A stretch of 64,000 nt of DNA from Quadrisphaera sp. DSM 44207 (GTDB lineage Bacteria; Actinomycetota; Actinomycetes; Actinomycetales; Quadrisphaeraceae). A program made the position numbers and the translations under genes. Shown here in pieces: positions 18,900 to 28,049 of the stretch. The DNA is taken from positions 682,001-746,000 of the forward strand of contig NZ_FNKA01000001.1 in the NCBI RefSeq assembly GCF_900101335.1, written 5' to 3'. Positions within the stretch are counted from its first letter, which is position 1, and each line of letters begins with the position of its first letter. The notes under the pieces are model-generated. The model searched no databases. It was given only the letters and a program-made list of their open reading frames with translations, and was not told where the DNA came from.

Positions 18900-19721
18900 T
18901 CACCCGACGTCGTAGCCGACGACGACGGGGGCGTGGTCGCTGAAGCGCTCCGCGTAGGACGGCGCGCGGTCCACGCGCGCGTGCACCGCGCGGGCCGCGA
19001 GGTCGGGCGTGGCCAGGTGGTAGTCGATGCGCCAGCCGGTGTCGCGGTCGAACGCCTGCCCGCGCCAGGACCACCACGAGTACGGACCGTCGACGTCCGG
19101 GTGCAGGGCGCGGACGACGTCCACCCACCCCAGCTCGTCGAACCAGCGGTCCAGGTGCGCGCGCTCGCCGGGCAGGAAGCCGGCCCGCTTCAGGTTGCCC
19201 CGCCAGTTCCTGATGTCGACCTCGCGGTGGGCGACGTTGAGGTCCCCGCACACCAGCGCCGTGCGCCCTCGCGCGGACAGCTGGCCCATCCGCTCCCCCA
19301 CCGCCTCGAGGAAGGCGGACTTCTCGTCCTGGCGGGGGGTGTCGGCCTCCCCGGTGTGCACGTAGGCGCTGACGACGGTGACGGGCCCGCCGGGGGCCTC
19401 GACGTCCAGCTCCACCCACCGGCCGGAGCCGTCGAAGCGCGGGTGCAGCGCCGCGCGCTGCTCGCCCACCGGCAGCCTCGTCGCCACCGCGACGCCCGCG
19501 CGGCCCTTGGTGCCGGCGTCGGTGGGCTCGCTGTGGGCGGTGCGCCAGCCCTCCCCCAGGGCGTCGTCGAGCAGGCCCAGCAGGACCTCGTCGGAGGCCC
19601 GCACCTCCTGCAGGCACAGCACGTCGGGGGCGGCCTCGCGCAGCCAGGGCACCATGCCGCGGCGCACGGCGGCGCGGATCCCGTTGACGTTGACGGTGGC
19701 GACGGTCAGCACCCGCGACAT
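18900..19721 (-). CDS. xth: Exodeoxyribonuclease III (AP endonuclease)
   Basis: Base-excision-repair nuclease that cuts at abasic sites. It is 273 aa from ATG 19721. Family motifs are complete: NVNGIRAA near residue 11 (Asn), LCLQEVRA (metal-binding Glu), YVHTGEADTPRQDEK, CGDLNVAH near residue 160 (Asp/Asn pair), YSWWSWRGQAFDRDTGWRIDY and the C-terminal SDHAPV catalytic Asp-His. The sequence upstream on this strand stays open but is shadow of the metallophosphoesterase. It is divergent from that gene with a 58-bp gap; GGGCAGG precedes the ATG. Confidence 0.94.
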   Translation of the reverse strand: MSRVLTVATVNVNGIRAAVRRGMVPWLREAAPDVLCLQEVRASDEVLLGLLDDALGEGWRTAHSEPTDAGTKGRAGVAVATRLPVGEQRAALHPRFDGSGRWVELDVEAPGGPVTVVSAYVHTGEADTPRQDEKSAFLEAVGERMGQLSARGRTALVCGDLNVAHREVDIRNWRGNLKRAGFLPGERAHLDRWFDELGWVDVVRALHPDVDGPYSWWSWRGQAFDRDTGWRIDYHLATPDLAARAVHARVDRAPSYAERFSDHAPVVVGYDVG

Positions 19722-19779
19722 CCTGCCCGCCGCCGCCGACGGCGCCCGGGCGCGGCGCCGCCGTCCTACCCTGGCGAGG

Positions 19780-21396
19780 GTGCGCCTGCGCCTCCGCTCC
19801 GCCCCGCCGTCCACCTGGTCCCGCGCCGCCGCGCTGCTCGGGCGCGCGGGGCGCTCCCGCGTCGTGCGCGCGGCGCTCGTCGTCGGCGTCGCGCTCGCGG
19901 CGGCCGGCTCGGCGATGGCGGCGCTGGGCGCCACGGAGCGCTCGGTGGGCCCGGTGCAGGTGCGCCTGAGCGTCGTCCCGGACCTGCACGGCGGCACGCG
20001 CGTCGACGTCCCGCCGCTGGGCCAGCTGGCCATGGCCACCCACGCCGGGCCGCTGCAGCTGCGCGCGCGCGTCGAGGGCATCGAGCTGGACGCCGCGACG
20101 CAGCTGGTCTCCGGCGGCACGACGCGCGCGGCCCTCGTCGAGCGGGTCACCGGCGACGTGCGCGCCGGCCTGCGCGACCTCGCGCTGCGCTCGGGCGCCG
20201 CCGCCCTGCTCGGCGCCGGGGCGGCGTGCGCCGTGGTCTTCCGCCGCCGCGCCGCGGTCGTCACGGGCGTCGGCGCGGCGGCGGCGGTGCTGGCGGCGTC
20301 CGGTGGGATCGCGGCGGCCACGCTGCGCACGGCGGCGCTGACGGAGCCGACGTTCACGGGGCTGCTCGGCCAGGCGCCGGCGCTCATCGGCGGCGTGCGC
20401 GAGATCGGCACGCGCTTCGACCAGTACAGCCAGCAGGTGACGAAGCTCGCGACGAACGTGACGTCCCTGTACGGGGCGCTGTCGACGCTGCCCACCGACG
20501 TCGGCGGCGAGGGCGACGTGCGGGTGCTGTGGGTCTCCGACGTCCACGACAACCCCGAGACCTTCGCCGTGCTGCCGGAGCTGGTGCGCCAGTTCGACGT
20601 GGCCGCCGTCGTCGACACCGGCGACGTCTCCGACCACGGCACCGCCGCGGAGAACCGGCTGTACGACCCGATCGCCGACCTGCCGGTGCCGTACGTGTAC
20701 GTGCGCGGCAACCACGACAGCCGCCTCACCCAGGAGCACCTGGCGGCGATGCCGAACGTCGTGGTGCTCGACGAGGGCGCGGTCGCGGACGTCGCCGGGC
20801 TGCGCTGGGCGGGCACGGGCGACCCGCAGTTCACCCCCGACAAGCGGGTGCGGCTCGACGAGGACGCCGTGCAGGAGCTGATGACCCGCGCCGGGCAGCA
20901 GGTCGCCGCCGGGGCGGCAGCAGCGCGGGCGCAGGGGCGGCCCGTGGACGTCGCGCTCGTGCACCGGCGCACCATGGCCGGCCCGCTGTACGGGCGGGTG
21001 CCGCTGGTGCTCGACGGGCACACGCACCGGCGCAGCTCGCACGTGCAGGACGGCACGCTGAAGCTCACGCAGGGCTCCTCGGGCGGTGCGGGGCTGCGCA
21101 CGCTCGAGGGCGGGCGGCCGCACCCGCTGCAGATGTCGGTGCTGCACTTCGACGGGCAGGAGCGCAGGCTCCTCGCGGTCGACGACATCACCATCGGCGG
21201 CCTGGGCGAGCGCTCGGTGACGGTGGAGCGCCACGCCGCGGACTCCTACCTCGCCGGGGAGGTCCCCGAGGCCGAGGCGCCCGCCGAGGAGGCGCCGGCC
21301 GAGGAGGCGCCGGCCGAGGAGGTGCCGGCCGAGGAGGCGACCGCGTCGCCGGCTGCCTCCCCCGCGCCGTCCACCGCCCCCTCCCCCGCCCCGTGA
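19780..21396 (+). CDS. Membrane-anchored calcineurin-like metallophosphoesterase
   Basis: A 538-aa protein. An Arg-rich start and a helix at about residues 28-48 anchor it; two more helices occur at about residues 140-185. The phosphoesterase domain follows with ordered metal motifs: VSDVHDNPE near residue 252 (Asp-x-His), DTGDVSDHG (Gly-Asp), VRGNHDSR (Gly-Asn-His-Asp) and LDGHTHRR near residue 412. It may act on extracytoplasmic phosphoesters. The tail has a near-perfect repeat of APAEE (15-bp DNA unit, about 21277-21336), then Pro/Ala/Ser. GTG 19780 has TACCCT at 19767-19772, 7 nt upstream, so it is probably leaderless. Confidence 0.82.
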   Translation: MRLRLRSAPPSTWSRAAALLGRAGRSRVVRAALVVGVALAAAGSAMAALGATERSVGPVQVRLSVVPDLHGGTRVDVPPLGQLAMATHAGPLQLRARVEGIELDAATQLVSGGTTRAALVERVTGDVRAGLRDLALRSGAAALLGAGAACAVVFRRRAAVVTGVGAAAAVLAASGGIAAATLRTAALTEPTFTGLLGQAPALIGGVREIGTRFDQYSQQVTKLATNVTSLYGALSTLPTDVGGEGDVRVLWVSDVHDNPETFAVLPELVRQFDVAAVVDTGDVSDHGTAAENRLYDPIADLPVPYVYVRGNHDSRLTQEHLAAMPNVVVLDEGAVADVAGLRWAGTGDPQFTPDKRVRLDEDAVQELMTRAGQQVAAGAAAARAQGRPVDVALVHRRTMAGPLYGRVPLVLDGHTHRRSSHVQDGTLKLTQGSSGGAGLRTLEGGRPHPLQMSVLHFDGQERRLLAVDDITIGGLGERSVTVERHAADSYLAGEVPEAEAPAEEAPAEEAPAEEVPAEEATASPAASPAPSTAPSPAP

Positions 21397-21474
21397 TCAC
21401 GGGCGAGGTGCAGGTGCGCGCGCCGATCGGCTGCACCTCGGCCATGATCACGCGCACGTCGGCCATGATCACCG
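21392..21474. repeat. GTGATCA-type inverted repeat with an extra copy
   Basis: CGTGATCACGGGCGAGGTGCAG (21392-21413) is inverted with two mismatches at 21431-21452, and GTCGGCCATGATCACCG follows at 21458-21474 as a third, direct partial copy. The left arm overlaps the metallophosphoesterase stop codon. It belongs to the GTGATC palindrome family seen at 23500, 30465 and 49965. Confidence 0.8.
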
Positions 21475-21527
21475 CGACTGCGGGCGATCCCGCCGGACGG
21501 CGCGGCGGCGCGACCTAGTCTCGGGGC

Positions 21528-23450
21528 ATGCGAAGGGGACGGGGTCGCACCCTGCTCGTGGTCCTGGCGTCGGTCCTCGTGCTCGCCCTGGTCGCCGCCG
21601 CGGTGGTCCTCCAGCGGGTGCGCGCGGCCGACGCGGCCCGCGACGAGGCCGCCCGCGCCGCCGCCGAGGCGCTGGCGAGCGCGTGGGAGGCGGACGACCT
21701 CACCGGTGCGCGCTTCGCCGCGGCCGAGCCGGCCGCCGTCCAGGAGCAGTACGCCGCGATCACCGACGGGCTCGGCGAGGTCGCGCCGCAGGTCGACGTC
21801 ACGGCGGTGGGTCGCACGGAGCTGACCGGCACGGCGCGGCTGAGCGTCACCTGGCCCGTCGGGCAGGGGTGGCGGTACGAGACGACGGCGGCGCTGGCGC
21901 CCGTGGGCGGGAGCGAGGACGCCGACGCCCCGTGGGGCGCGCGGTGGGAGCCGGCGCTCGTGCACCCCGACCTCGCCGAGGGCGACCGGCTGACCGCCGA
22001 GCGCACCGCGGCCCCGCGCGCGGAGGTCCTCGGCCGCGACGGCGCCGCGATCGTCACGGAGCAGCCGGTGGTCGAGGTCGGCGTGCAGCCGTCCCGCACC
22101 AGCGACCCGGCCGGGCTGGCGGCGCAGCTGGCCGACGTCCTCGACGTCGACGCCGAGGCCCTGACCGAGCGGATCACCAGCTCCTCCCCGGACGCGTTCG
22201 TGCCGGTGGTCACCCTGCGGCGCCCGGACTACGACGCCGTGCGCGAGCGGGTGCAGCCGCTGCCCGGCACGGTCTTCCGCGAGTCGACGCTGCCGCTGGC
22301 GCCCACCCGCGAGTTCGCCCGCGCCCTGCTCGGCACGGTGGGGACGGCGACCGAGGAGCTGGTCGAGCAGAGCGAGGGCCGCCTGCAGCCGGGCGACGCC
22401 ACCGGCCTGTCGGGCCTGCAGCGCCGCTACGACGAGCGGCTGACCGGCACGCCCGGCGTCGTGGTGCGCCGGGTGCCCGCGCAGGGCGAGGCGGTGGAGC
22501 TGCACGCGCAGCAGCCCGTGGCCGGCGAGCCCGTGCAGCTGACCCTCGACGCCGCCGTGCAGCGGGCCGCCGACGCGGCGCTGGGCAGCGCGCCCGGCGG
22601 CAACGGCAACGCGGCCCTGGTGGCCATCGACGTCCCGAGCGGCGACGTCCTCGCCGTGGCGAACACCCCGGTCAGCGGCGCGGACCGCGCGCTGAGCGGC
22701 CAGTACCCGCCCGGCTCGACGTTCAAGACGGTGAGCACCCTGGCGCTGCTCGGCACCGGCCTGACCCCGGACGAGGTGGTCGACTGCCCGCCGACCACGA
22801 CGGTGCAGGGCCGCTCCTTCCGCAACTTCGAGGGCGGGGCCTTCGGCGCGGTGCCCTTCCGCACGGACTTCGCGCAGTCGTGCAACACCGCGTTCGTGCA
22901 GCTGTCGTCGCGGCTCGGCGAGGGCGACCTGACGGACGCCGCGGCCTCCGTGGGCCTGGGCGGCGACTGGTCGGTCGGGGTCGACGCGTTCCCGGGTGAC
23001 GTGCCGCCCGCCGAGGACGCCGTCGAGCGGGCCGCCGCCACCATCGGGCAGGGGCGGGTGCTGGCCAGCCCGCTGGCGATGGCGTCCTCGACCGCGACCA
23101 TCGCGCGCGGCGGCTGGGTCGCGCCCCGCCTGGTGACGACGCCGGCGCCGCAGGCCCCGGCCGGCCCCGCGCCGTCCCCGGACCCGGCGCGCCTGGCCGT
23201 CGTGCGCGACCTCATGCGCGAGGTGGCGACGTCCGGGACGGCGAGTGCGCTGGCCGACGTCCCCGGCTCCCCGGTGCACGCCAAGACGGGCACGGCCGAG
23301 CACGGCACCGAGGTGCCGCCGCGCACGCACGCGTGGACGGTCGGGTTCCGCGGCGACGTCGCGTTCGCCGTCCTCGTCGAGGACGGCGCGAGCGGCGGCA
23401 GCACCGCGGTGCCGGTCGCGGAGGCCTTCCTCCGGGCCCTGCCCGCCTGA
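21528..23450 (+). CDS. Class B penicillin-binding protein with MecA_N-type domain
   Basis: A peptidoglycan transpeptidase of 640 aa. One membrane anchor (about residues 8-28) is followed by an NTF2-like MecA_N domain (about 35-150), a dimerisation region, and the transpeptidase domain. All three active-site motifs are present: SxxK as STFK with Ser397, SxN as SCN at Ser451, and KTG at Lys586. No glycosyltransferase domain is present. Such proteins cross-link septal or lateral wall, and MecA_N-type ones are often low-affinity for beta-lactams; resistance here is not demonstrated. ATG 21528 has TAGTCT ending 6 nt upstream, suggesting leaderless expression. Confidence 0.92.
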   Translation: MRRGRGRTLLVVLASVLVLALVAAAVVLQRVRAADAARDEAARAAAEALASAWEADDLTGARFAAAEPAAVQEQYAAITDGLGEVAPQVDVTAVGRTELTGTARLSVTWPVGQGWRYETTAALAPVGGSEDADAPWGARWEPALVHPDLAEGDRLTAERTAAPRAEVLGRDGAAIVTEQPVVEVGVQPSRTSDPAGLAAQLADVLDVDAEALTERITSSSPDAFVPVVTLRRPDYDAVRERVQPLPGTVFRESTLPLAPTREFARALLGTVGTATEELVEQSEGRLQPGDATGLSGLQRRYDERLTGTPGVVVRRVPAQGEAVELHAQQPVAGEPVQLTLDAAVQRAADAALGSAPGGNGNAALVAIDVPSGDVLAVANTPVSGADRALSGQYPPGSTFKTVSTLALLGTGLTPDEVVDCPPTTTVQGRSFRNFEGGAFGAVPFRTDFAQSCNTAFVQLSSRLGEGDLTDAAASVGLGGDWSVGVDAFPGDVPPAEDAVERAAATIGQGRVLASPLAMASSTATIARGGWVAPRLVTTPAPQAPAGPAPSPDPARLAVVRDLMREVATSGTASALADVPGSPVHAKTGTAEHGTEVPPRTHAWTVGFRGDVAFAVLVEDGASGGSTAVPVAEAFLRALPA

Positions 23451-23497
23451 CCCCCGCCCCCTCCCCGCTCCTTCCTCCCCCGCTCCCCCCTCCCCCG
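23451..23497. other. 47-bp polypyrimidine tract (G-quadruplex potential on the minus strand)
   Basis: Immediately after the PBP stop the plus strand is C/T only, apart from three G residues, with runs of C3-C6. The minus strand therefore has many G3-G6 runs able to fold into G-quadruplexes. It ends at a single GTGATCATGCAG element (about 23500-23511). Confidence 0.75.
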
Positions 23498-23562
23498 TCG
23501 TGATCATGCAGTTCCGGACCCTCGTGGTGGCGGGACGGCGCGAGCGCCGCGAGGCTGGGCGG

Positions 23563-24234
23563 ATGAGGATCGCCGTCGCCGGGGCCCACGGCCAGATCGC
23601 CCGCCCGCTGATCCGCCTGCTCGCCGCCGAGGGCGACGAGGTCGTCGGGCTGGTGCGCGACGCCGACCACGTCGCCGACGTCGAGGCGGACGGCGCGAGC
23701 GCCGCCGTGGTGGACCTCGAGCACGCGGACGTCGAGGACGTCGCCGCGGCCCTGCAGGGCTGCGAGGCCGTCGTCTTCGCCGCCGGCGCCGGGACCGGCA
23801 GCGGCGCCGCCCGCAAGGAGACGATGGACCGCGGCGGCGCCGCGCTGCTGGCCGACGCCGCCGAGCGCGCCGGGGCGGACCGGTACCTGCTCGTCTCGGC
23901 GATGGGCGTGGAGTCGGTGCGCGACGGCGCGGTGCCGCAGGGCCTGCCCGAGCCGATGCTGCCCTACCTGCGCGCCAAGCTCGCCTCCGAGGACGACCTG
24001 CGCTCGCGCGACCTGGCGTGGACGGTGCTGCGCCCCGGCGCCCTCACCGACGAGCCCGGCTCCGGGCGGGTGCGGCTGGCGCCGAGCGCGGAGCCCGGCA
24101 GCGTCCCGCGGGCCGACGTCGCCGCCGTCCTCGCGGCGCTGCTGCGCTCCGGGCGCGCCGGCGGGCTGGTGCTCGAGCTGGTCGAGGGCGGGGACCCGGT
24201 GCCCGACGCCGTGGCCGCGGCCACGAGCGGCTGA
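23563..24234 (+). CDS. NAD(P)-binding, atypical SDR-type oxidoreductase (NmrA/YwnB-like)
   Basis: A 223-aa Rossmann-fold protein. The N-terminal glycine motif VAGAHGQIARPL (residues 4-15) and the ASAAVVDLEHAD and FAAGAGTGSG segments are typical of the atypical short-chain dehydrogenases that sense NAD(P) or act as epimerase-like enzymes; the classical YxxxK is replaced by YLRAK in PMLPYLRAKLASE. The substrate is unknown. ATG 23563 has GAGGCT ending 6 nt upstream rather than a clear Shine-Dalgarno. It is convergent with folD over a gap holding three imperfect GGCGCGAGCGGC copies. Confidence 0.82.
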   Translation: MRIAVAGAHGQIARPLIRLLAAEGDEVVGLVRDADHVADVEADGASAAVVDLEHADVEDVAAALQGCEAVVFAAGAGTGSGAARKETMDRGGAALLADAAERAGADRYLLVSAMGVESVRDGAVPQGLPEPMLPYLRAKLASEDDLRSRDLAWTVLRPGALTDEPGSGRVRLAPSAEPGSVPRADVAAVLAALLRSGRAGGLVLELVEGGDPVPDAVAAATSG

Positions 24235-24293
24235 CCCCCGGCGCGAGCGGCCGACCCTGGCGCGAGCGGCTGGGCGCCGGGACGCCGGCGGCG

Positions 24294-25178
24294 TCAGGAC
24301 GGCGCGAGCGAGCGCTCCGCCGCCTCCACCACGTTGGCGAGCAGCATCGCGCGCGTCATCGGCCCGATCCCGCCCGGCACCGGCGTGAACCAGCCGGCGA
24401 CCTCGGCGACGGCGGGGTCGACGTCCCCGACCAGGCGGTCGCCGACCTCGGGGTCGTGCACGCGGTTGATGCCGACGTCGACGACGACCGCGCCCGGGCG
24501 CACCACGTCGGGCGTGATCATCCCGACGACGCCGGCCGCCGCGACGACGACGTCCGCGGCCCGCGTGTGGGCGGCGAGGTCGCGGGTGCCGGTGTGGCAC
24601 GACGTCACGGTGGCGTCGATGCCGCGCCGGGTGAGCATCAGCCCGAGCGTGCGCCCGACGATGACGCTGCGGCCCACGACGCAGACCTCGGCGCCGGAGA
24701 GGTCGACGTCGTGGCGCAGCAGGATGTCGACCACGCCGCGCGGCGTGCACGGCAGCGGCGTCGTGATCGGCCCGGACACGCGCGCCACCAGCTCCCCGAG
24801 GTTCGCCGGGTGCAGGCCGTCGGCGTCCTTGAGCGGGTCGACGAGCCGCACCACCCGGTCGGCGTCGAGGCCGGCGGGCAGCGGCAGCTGCACGATGTAG
24901 CCGGTGCAGGCCGGGTCGGCGTTCAGGCCCCGCACGGCGTCCTCGACCTGCGCCTGGGAGGCGGTCGCCGGCAGGTCCACGCGCAGGGAGGCGATGCCGA
25001 CCTCGGCGCAGTCGCGGTGCTTGCCGCGCACGTACGCCCGGCTGCCGGGGTCATCTCCCACGAGCACCGTGCCGAGCCCGGGGCGCACGCCGCGCTCGGC
25101 GAGGGCCTGCACGCGCTCGCGCAGCTCGGCCTTGATCGCCGTCGCGGTGGCCTTGCCGTCGAGCAGTCGGGCGGTCAT
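24294..25178 (-). CDS. folD: Bifunctional methylenetetrahydrofolate dehydrogenase/cyclohydrolase
   Basis: Interconverts 5,10-methylene- and 10-formyl-tetrahydrofolate for purine and formyl-Met synthesis. It is 294 aa, the normal length. Signatures include [17 protein letters not shown] (with the catalytic Lys), GYIVQLPLP, the folate motif [14 protein letters not shown], the NADP motif [13 protein letters not shown], and [14 protein letters not shown] at the C-terminus. ATG 25178 is preceded by TACCCT ending 8 nt upstream on the minus strand, which fits a leaderless transcript. It works with glyA, purU and purN-purH in this window. Confidence 0.95.
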   Translation of the reverse strand: MTARLLDGKATATAIKAELRERVQALAERGVRPGLGTVLVGDDPGSRAYVRGKHRDCAEVGIASLRVDLPATASQAQVEDAVRGLNADPACTGYIVQLPLPAGLDADRVVRLVDPLKDADGLHPANLGELVARVSGPITTPLPCTPRGVVDILLRHDVDLSGAEVCVVGRSVIVGRTLGLMLTRRGIDATVTSCHTGTRDLAAHTRAADVVVAAAGVVGMITPDVVRPGAVVVDVGINRVHDPEVGDRLVGDVDPAVAEVAGWFTPVPGGIGPMTRAMLLANVVEAAERSLAPS

Positions 25179-25215
25179 GGTCGGGCAGGGTAGTGCCGCG
25201 CGCCGCCCGCCCTCC

Positions 25216-25245
25216 TTGACACCCTCCGCGCGGGTTCCCTACGTT
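25216..25245 (+). promoter_or_regulatory. Sigma-A-type promoter for the aldose epimerase gene
   Basis: TTGACA (25216-25221) and TACGTT (25240-25245) are separated by 18 bp. This is the best -35/-10 pair I see in the window and points towards the gene at 25367, leaving a leader of about 115 nt. Confidence 0.6.
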
Positions 25246-25268
25246 CGCGGCGGGTCCAGGACCGCACA

Positions 25269-25316
25269 CCGGGTGCCGCCCCGGGCGCCAGCAGGACGGC
25301 GCCCGGCGGCACCCGG
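25269..25316 (+). promoter_or_regulatory. Long stem-loop in the 5' leader of the aldose epimerase gene
   Basis: CCGGGTGCCG pairs with CGGCACCCGG and an inner CCGGGCGCC pairs with GGCGCCCGG, with a 2-nt bulge on the left and an 8-nt loop. It lies between the predicted transcription start and the ATG at 25367. It could attenuate or stabilise the mRNA; no riboswitch family matches. Confidence 0.55.
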
Positions 25317-25366
25317 CCCCGCCGCGCGACGACGCCGGCGGGCCGCCACGCACCCCTGGAGCCCGC

Positions 25367-26635
25367 ATGTCCGCACACCCGATCCGAACTCCCCGCACGA
25401 GGCCCGCGAGGGCGCGGCGGCGGCGCCGGGCGCTCGCCGCCGCCCTCGGCGCCGGCCTGCTCACCTGCACCGCCGCGGCCCCGGCCGGCGCCGACGGCGA
25501 CAGGGCCCGGGGCGGGGGCCACCCGCGCGGGGACTTCCGGGACCCCGCGGCCAGCACCACCGTCGAGCCCTTCGGCACCGCTCCCGACGGCACGCCCGTC
25601 GAGCGCTGGACCCTGGCCAACGGCGAGATGACGGTGCGCGTGCTGACCTACGGCGGCGTGATCCAGACGCTGGAGGTGCCCGACGCCGAGGGGGACGTCG
25701 AGAACGTCGTCCTCGGCTTCGACGACCTCGCCGGCTACGTCGGCGACGAGGACCCCTACTTCGGCTCCCTCATCGGCCGCTACGGCAACCGGATCGCCGG
25801 CGGCCGGTTCACCCTCGACGGCACCGAGCACCAGCTGCCCCTCAACGACGGCCCGAACACCCTGCACGGCGGGCCGGAGGGCTTCGACGACCGGGTGTGG
25901 GAGGCCACCGACGTCGGGGACGACGACGTGGCCGCCCTGCGGCTGGAGCTGGTCAGCCCGGACGGCGACCAGGGCTTCCCGGGCACCCTGACCACGACCG
26001 TCACGTACAGCCTGGACGAGGCCTCGCGCCTGAGCGTGCACTACGAGGCCACCACCGACGCGCCGACCGTGGTGAACCTGACCCAGCACACCTACTGGAA
26101 CCTCGCGGGCGAGGGCTCCGGGGACGTGTACGACCACGAGCTGCAGATCGACGCCGACGGGTTCACCCCGGTCGACGAGACCCTCATCCCCACCGGGGAG
26201 GTCGCGCCGGTGGCGGGCACGCCGTTCGACTTCCGCGAGCCCACGGCCATCGGGGAGCGGATCCGCGAGGCCGACCAGCAGATCCTGTTCGGGCAGGGCT
26301 ACGACCACAACTGGGTGCTCGACCGCGACGACGACGGTGCGCGAGAGGGCTCGGACAGCGAGGACGCCCTGGAGGAGGCGGCCGTGCTGCACGACCCGGA
26401 CAGCGGGCGGACCCTGACCGTCTCCACCACCGAGCCGGGCCTGCAGTTCTACTCCGGCAACTTCCTCGACGGCACGCTCGTGGGCACCGGCGGCCGCACC
26501 TACCGCCAGGGCGACGGGCTGGCGCTGGAGACCCAGCACTTCCCCGACTCCCCGAACCAGCCGGAGTTCCCCTCCACCGAGCTGCGCCCGGGCCAGGTCT
26601 ACGACAGCACCACGGTCTTCGAGCTCTCGCGCTGA
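25367..26635 (+). CDS. Secreted aldose 1-epimerase (galactose mutarotase)
   Basis: Interconverts alpha- and beta-anomers of aldoses. It is 422 aa, of which about 60 are an Arg-rich Sec signal peptide (hydrophobic core ALAAALGAGLLTCTAAAPAGA) and linker. The mature part starts TVEPFGTAPDGTPVERWTL. Catalytic landmarks are NRIAGGRFTLDG (Asn/Arg), TQHTYWNLAG near residue 240 (His) and the late ALETQHFPDSPNQPEFPS (Glu). The LLTC sequence is not a good lipobox because Thr precedes Cys. Export suggests it handles sugar outside the cell, while galT-galK act inside. A short acidic insertion follows VLDRDDDG near residue 325. Confidence 0.92.
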   Translation: MSAHPIRTPRTRPARARRRRRALAAALGAGLLTCTAAAPAGADGDRARGGGHPRGDFRDPAASTTVEPFGTAPDGTPVERWTLANGEMTVRVLTYGGVIQTLEVPDAEGDVENVVLGFDDLAGYVGDEDPYFGSLIGRYGNRIAGGRFTLDGTEHQLPLNDGPNTLHGGPEGFDDRVWEATDVGDDDVAALRLELVSPDGDQGFPGTLTTTVTYSLDEASRLSVHYEATTDAPTVVNLTQHTYWNLAGEGSGDVYDHELQIDADGFTPVDETLIPTGEVAPVAGTPFDFREPTAIGERIREADQQILFGQGYDHNWVLDRDDDGAREGSDSEDALEEAAVLHDPDSGRTLTVSTTEPGLQFYSGNFLDGTLVGTGGRTYRQGDGLALETQHFPDSPNQPEFPSTELRPGQVYDSTTVFELSR

Positions 26636-26674
26636 GGACGGCGTCCTGAGCAGGACGCCGCGCAGGACGCCGCA

Positions 26675-26705
26675 CCGGCCCCCGGCACCGTGCGCCGGGG
26701 GCCGG
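26675..26705. terminator. Bidirectional terminator between aldose epimerase gene and glyA
   Basis: CCGGCCCCCGGC (26675-26686) pairs perfectly with GCCGGGGGCCGG (26694-26705) around a 7-nt loop. It lies between two convergent genes. Confidence 0.75.
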
Positions 26706-26713
26706 CGCGGCCC

Positions 26714-28009
26714 TCAGCCCAGGCCCGGGTAGAGCGGGAACGCCTCCGTCAGCTCCCGCACCCGCGCCCGCAGCGGCGCGAGGTCGCGGGAGGGGTCCAG
26801 CGCGCCGGCGACGACGTCGGCGACCTCGGCGAACTCGGCCTCCCCGAAGCCGCGGGTGGCCAGGGCGGGCGTGCCGATGCGCAACCCGGAGGTCACCATC
26901 GGCGGGCGCGGGTCGAACGGGACGGCGTTGCGGTTGACGGTGATGCCCGCCTCGTGGAGGCGGTCCTCGGCCTGCTTGCCGTCGAGGGCCGAGCGGCGCA
27001 GGTCCACGAGCACGAGGTGGACGTCGGTGCCGCCGGTGAGCACGCTGGCGCCGGCCGCCGCGACGTCCGGGGCCGAGAGGCGCTCGGCGAGCACCTGCGC
27101 GCCGGCGAGCGTGCGCGCCTGGCGCTCGCGGAACTCCTCGCTCGCCGCGATCCTGAAGGCGACGGCCTTGCCCGCGACGGCGTGCATGAGCGGCCCGCCC
27201 TGCTGGCCCGGGAAGACCGCGGAGTCGATCTTCTTCGCGTGCTCCGCGCGGGAGAGGACGATGCCGCTGCGCGGGCCGGCGAGGGTCTTGTGCACGGTGG
27301 TGGTCACGACGTCCGCGTGCGGCACCGGGGAGGGGTGCAGCCCCGCCGCGACCAGGCCCGCGAAGTGGGCCATGTCGACGAGCAGCAGGGCGCCGACCTC
27401 GTCGGCGATCGCGCGGAACGCGGCGAAGTCCAGGTGGCGCGGGTAGGCGGACCAGCCGGCGATGATCAGCTTCGGGCGGCGCTCGAGCGCGACGCGCCGC
27501 ACGGCGTCCAGGTCGACGAGGAAGGTGTCCTCGCGCACCCCGTACGTGGCGACGTCGTAGAGGCGGCCGCTGAAGTTCGCCTTCATGCCGTGCGTGAGGT
27601 GCCCGCCGTGCGCCAGCTCCAGGCCGAGGATGGTGTCGCCGGGGCGGATCAGCGCGTGCATGACCGCGGCGTTCGCGGAGGCGCCCGAGTGGGGCTGGAC
27701 GTTGGCGTGGTCGGCGCCGAAGAGCTCCTTCGCGCGGCTGCGCGCCAGCTCCTCGGCGACGTCGACCTGCTCACAGCCGCCGTAGTAGCGGCGGCCCGGG
27801 TAGCCCTCGGCGTACTTGTTCGTCAGCACCGAGCCCTGCGCCTCGAGCACGGCGCGGGGGGCGAAGTTCTCGCTGGCGATCATCTCCAGCGTCCCGCGCT
27901 GGCGGGCCAGCTCGCCGTCCAGGACGGCGGCGATCTCGGGGTCGACCTCGGCGAGCGGCAGGTCGGTCACGGACGTGCCCGCGGCGGGGCGGGTCGGGGT
28001 CTGCGTCAC
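26714..28009 (-). CDS. glyA: Serine hydroxymethyltransferase
   Basis: Converts serine and tetrahydrofolate to glycine and 5,10-methylene-THF, the main one-carbon entry. It is 431 aa from GTG 28009, which has GAGGAGCC a few bases upstream; the longer frame is not needed for the fold. PLP-enzyme landmarks: [19 protein letters not shown] near residue 43, [25 protein letters not shown], and the PLP lysine in [14 protein letters not shown]. It lies behind a ZTP riboswitch on the same strand. A promoter could be read from TAGGCT at 28142-28137, which overlaps the zwf stop. Confidence 0.96.
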   Translation of the reverse strand: MTQTPTRPAAGTSVTDLPLAEVDPEIAAVLDGELARQRGTLEMIASENFAPRAVLEAQGSVLTNKYAEGYPGRRYYGGCEQVDVAEELARSRAKELFGADHANVQPHSGASANAAVMHALIRPGDTILGLELAHGGHLTHGMKANFSGRLYDVATYGVREDTFLVDLDAVRRVALERRPKLIIAGWSAYPRHLDFAAFRAIADEVGALLLVDMAHFAGLVAAGLHPSPVPHADVVTTTVHKTLAGPRSGIVLSRAEHAKKIDSAVFPGQQGGPLMHAVAGKAVAFRIAASEEFRERQARTLAGAQVLAERLSAPDVAAAGASVLTGGTDVHLVLVDLRRSALDGKQAEDRLHEAGITVNRNAVPFDPRPPMVTSGLRIGTPALATRGFGEAEFAEVADVVAGALDPSRDLAPLRARVRELTEAFPLYPGLG

Positions 28010-28049
28010 GGGAGGCTCCTCGGGCGTGGTGGTGCGCTGACGGCGGCGA

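Noticed and set aside
17767-21234. A 1155-codon minus-strand frame spanning the GNAT, xth and phosphoesterase genes
   Set aside because: Only the short VDAWETTHLHVLPGED piece is meaningful, as part of the tam remnant; the rest is low-complexity shadow.
23451-23520. C-rich stretch considered as a 6C-type small RNA
   Set aside because: No pair of hairpins with C-rich loops is present; it is a simple polypyrimidine tract.
25367-25500. Aldose epimerase considered as a lipoprotein because of LLTC
   Set aside because: Thr directly before the Cys does not fit the lipobox; a normal Sec cleavage after AGA is more likely.
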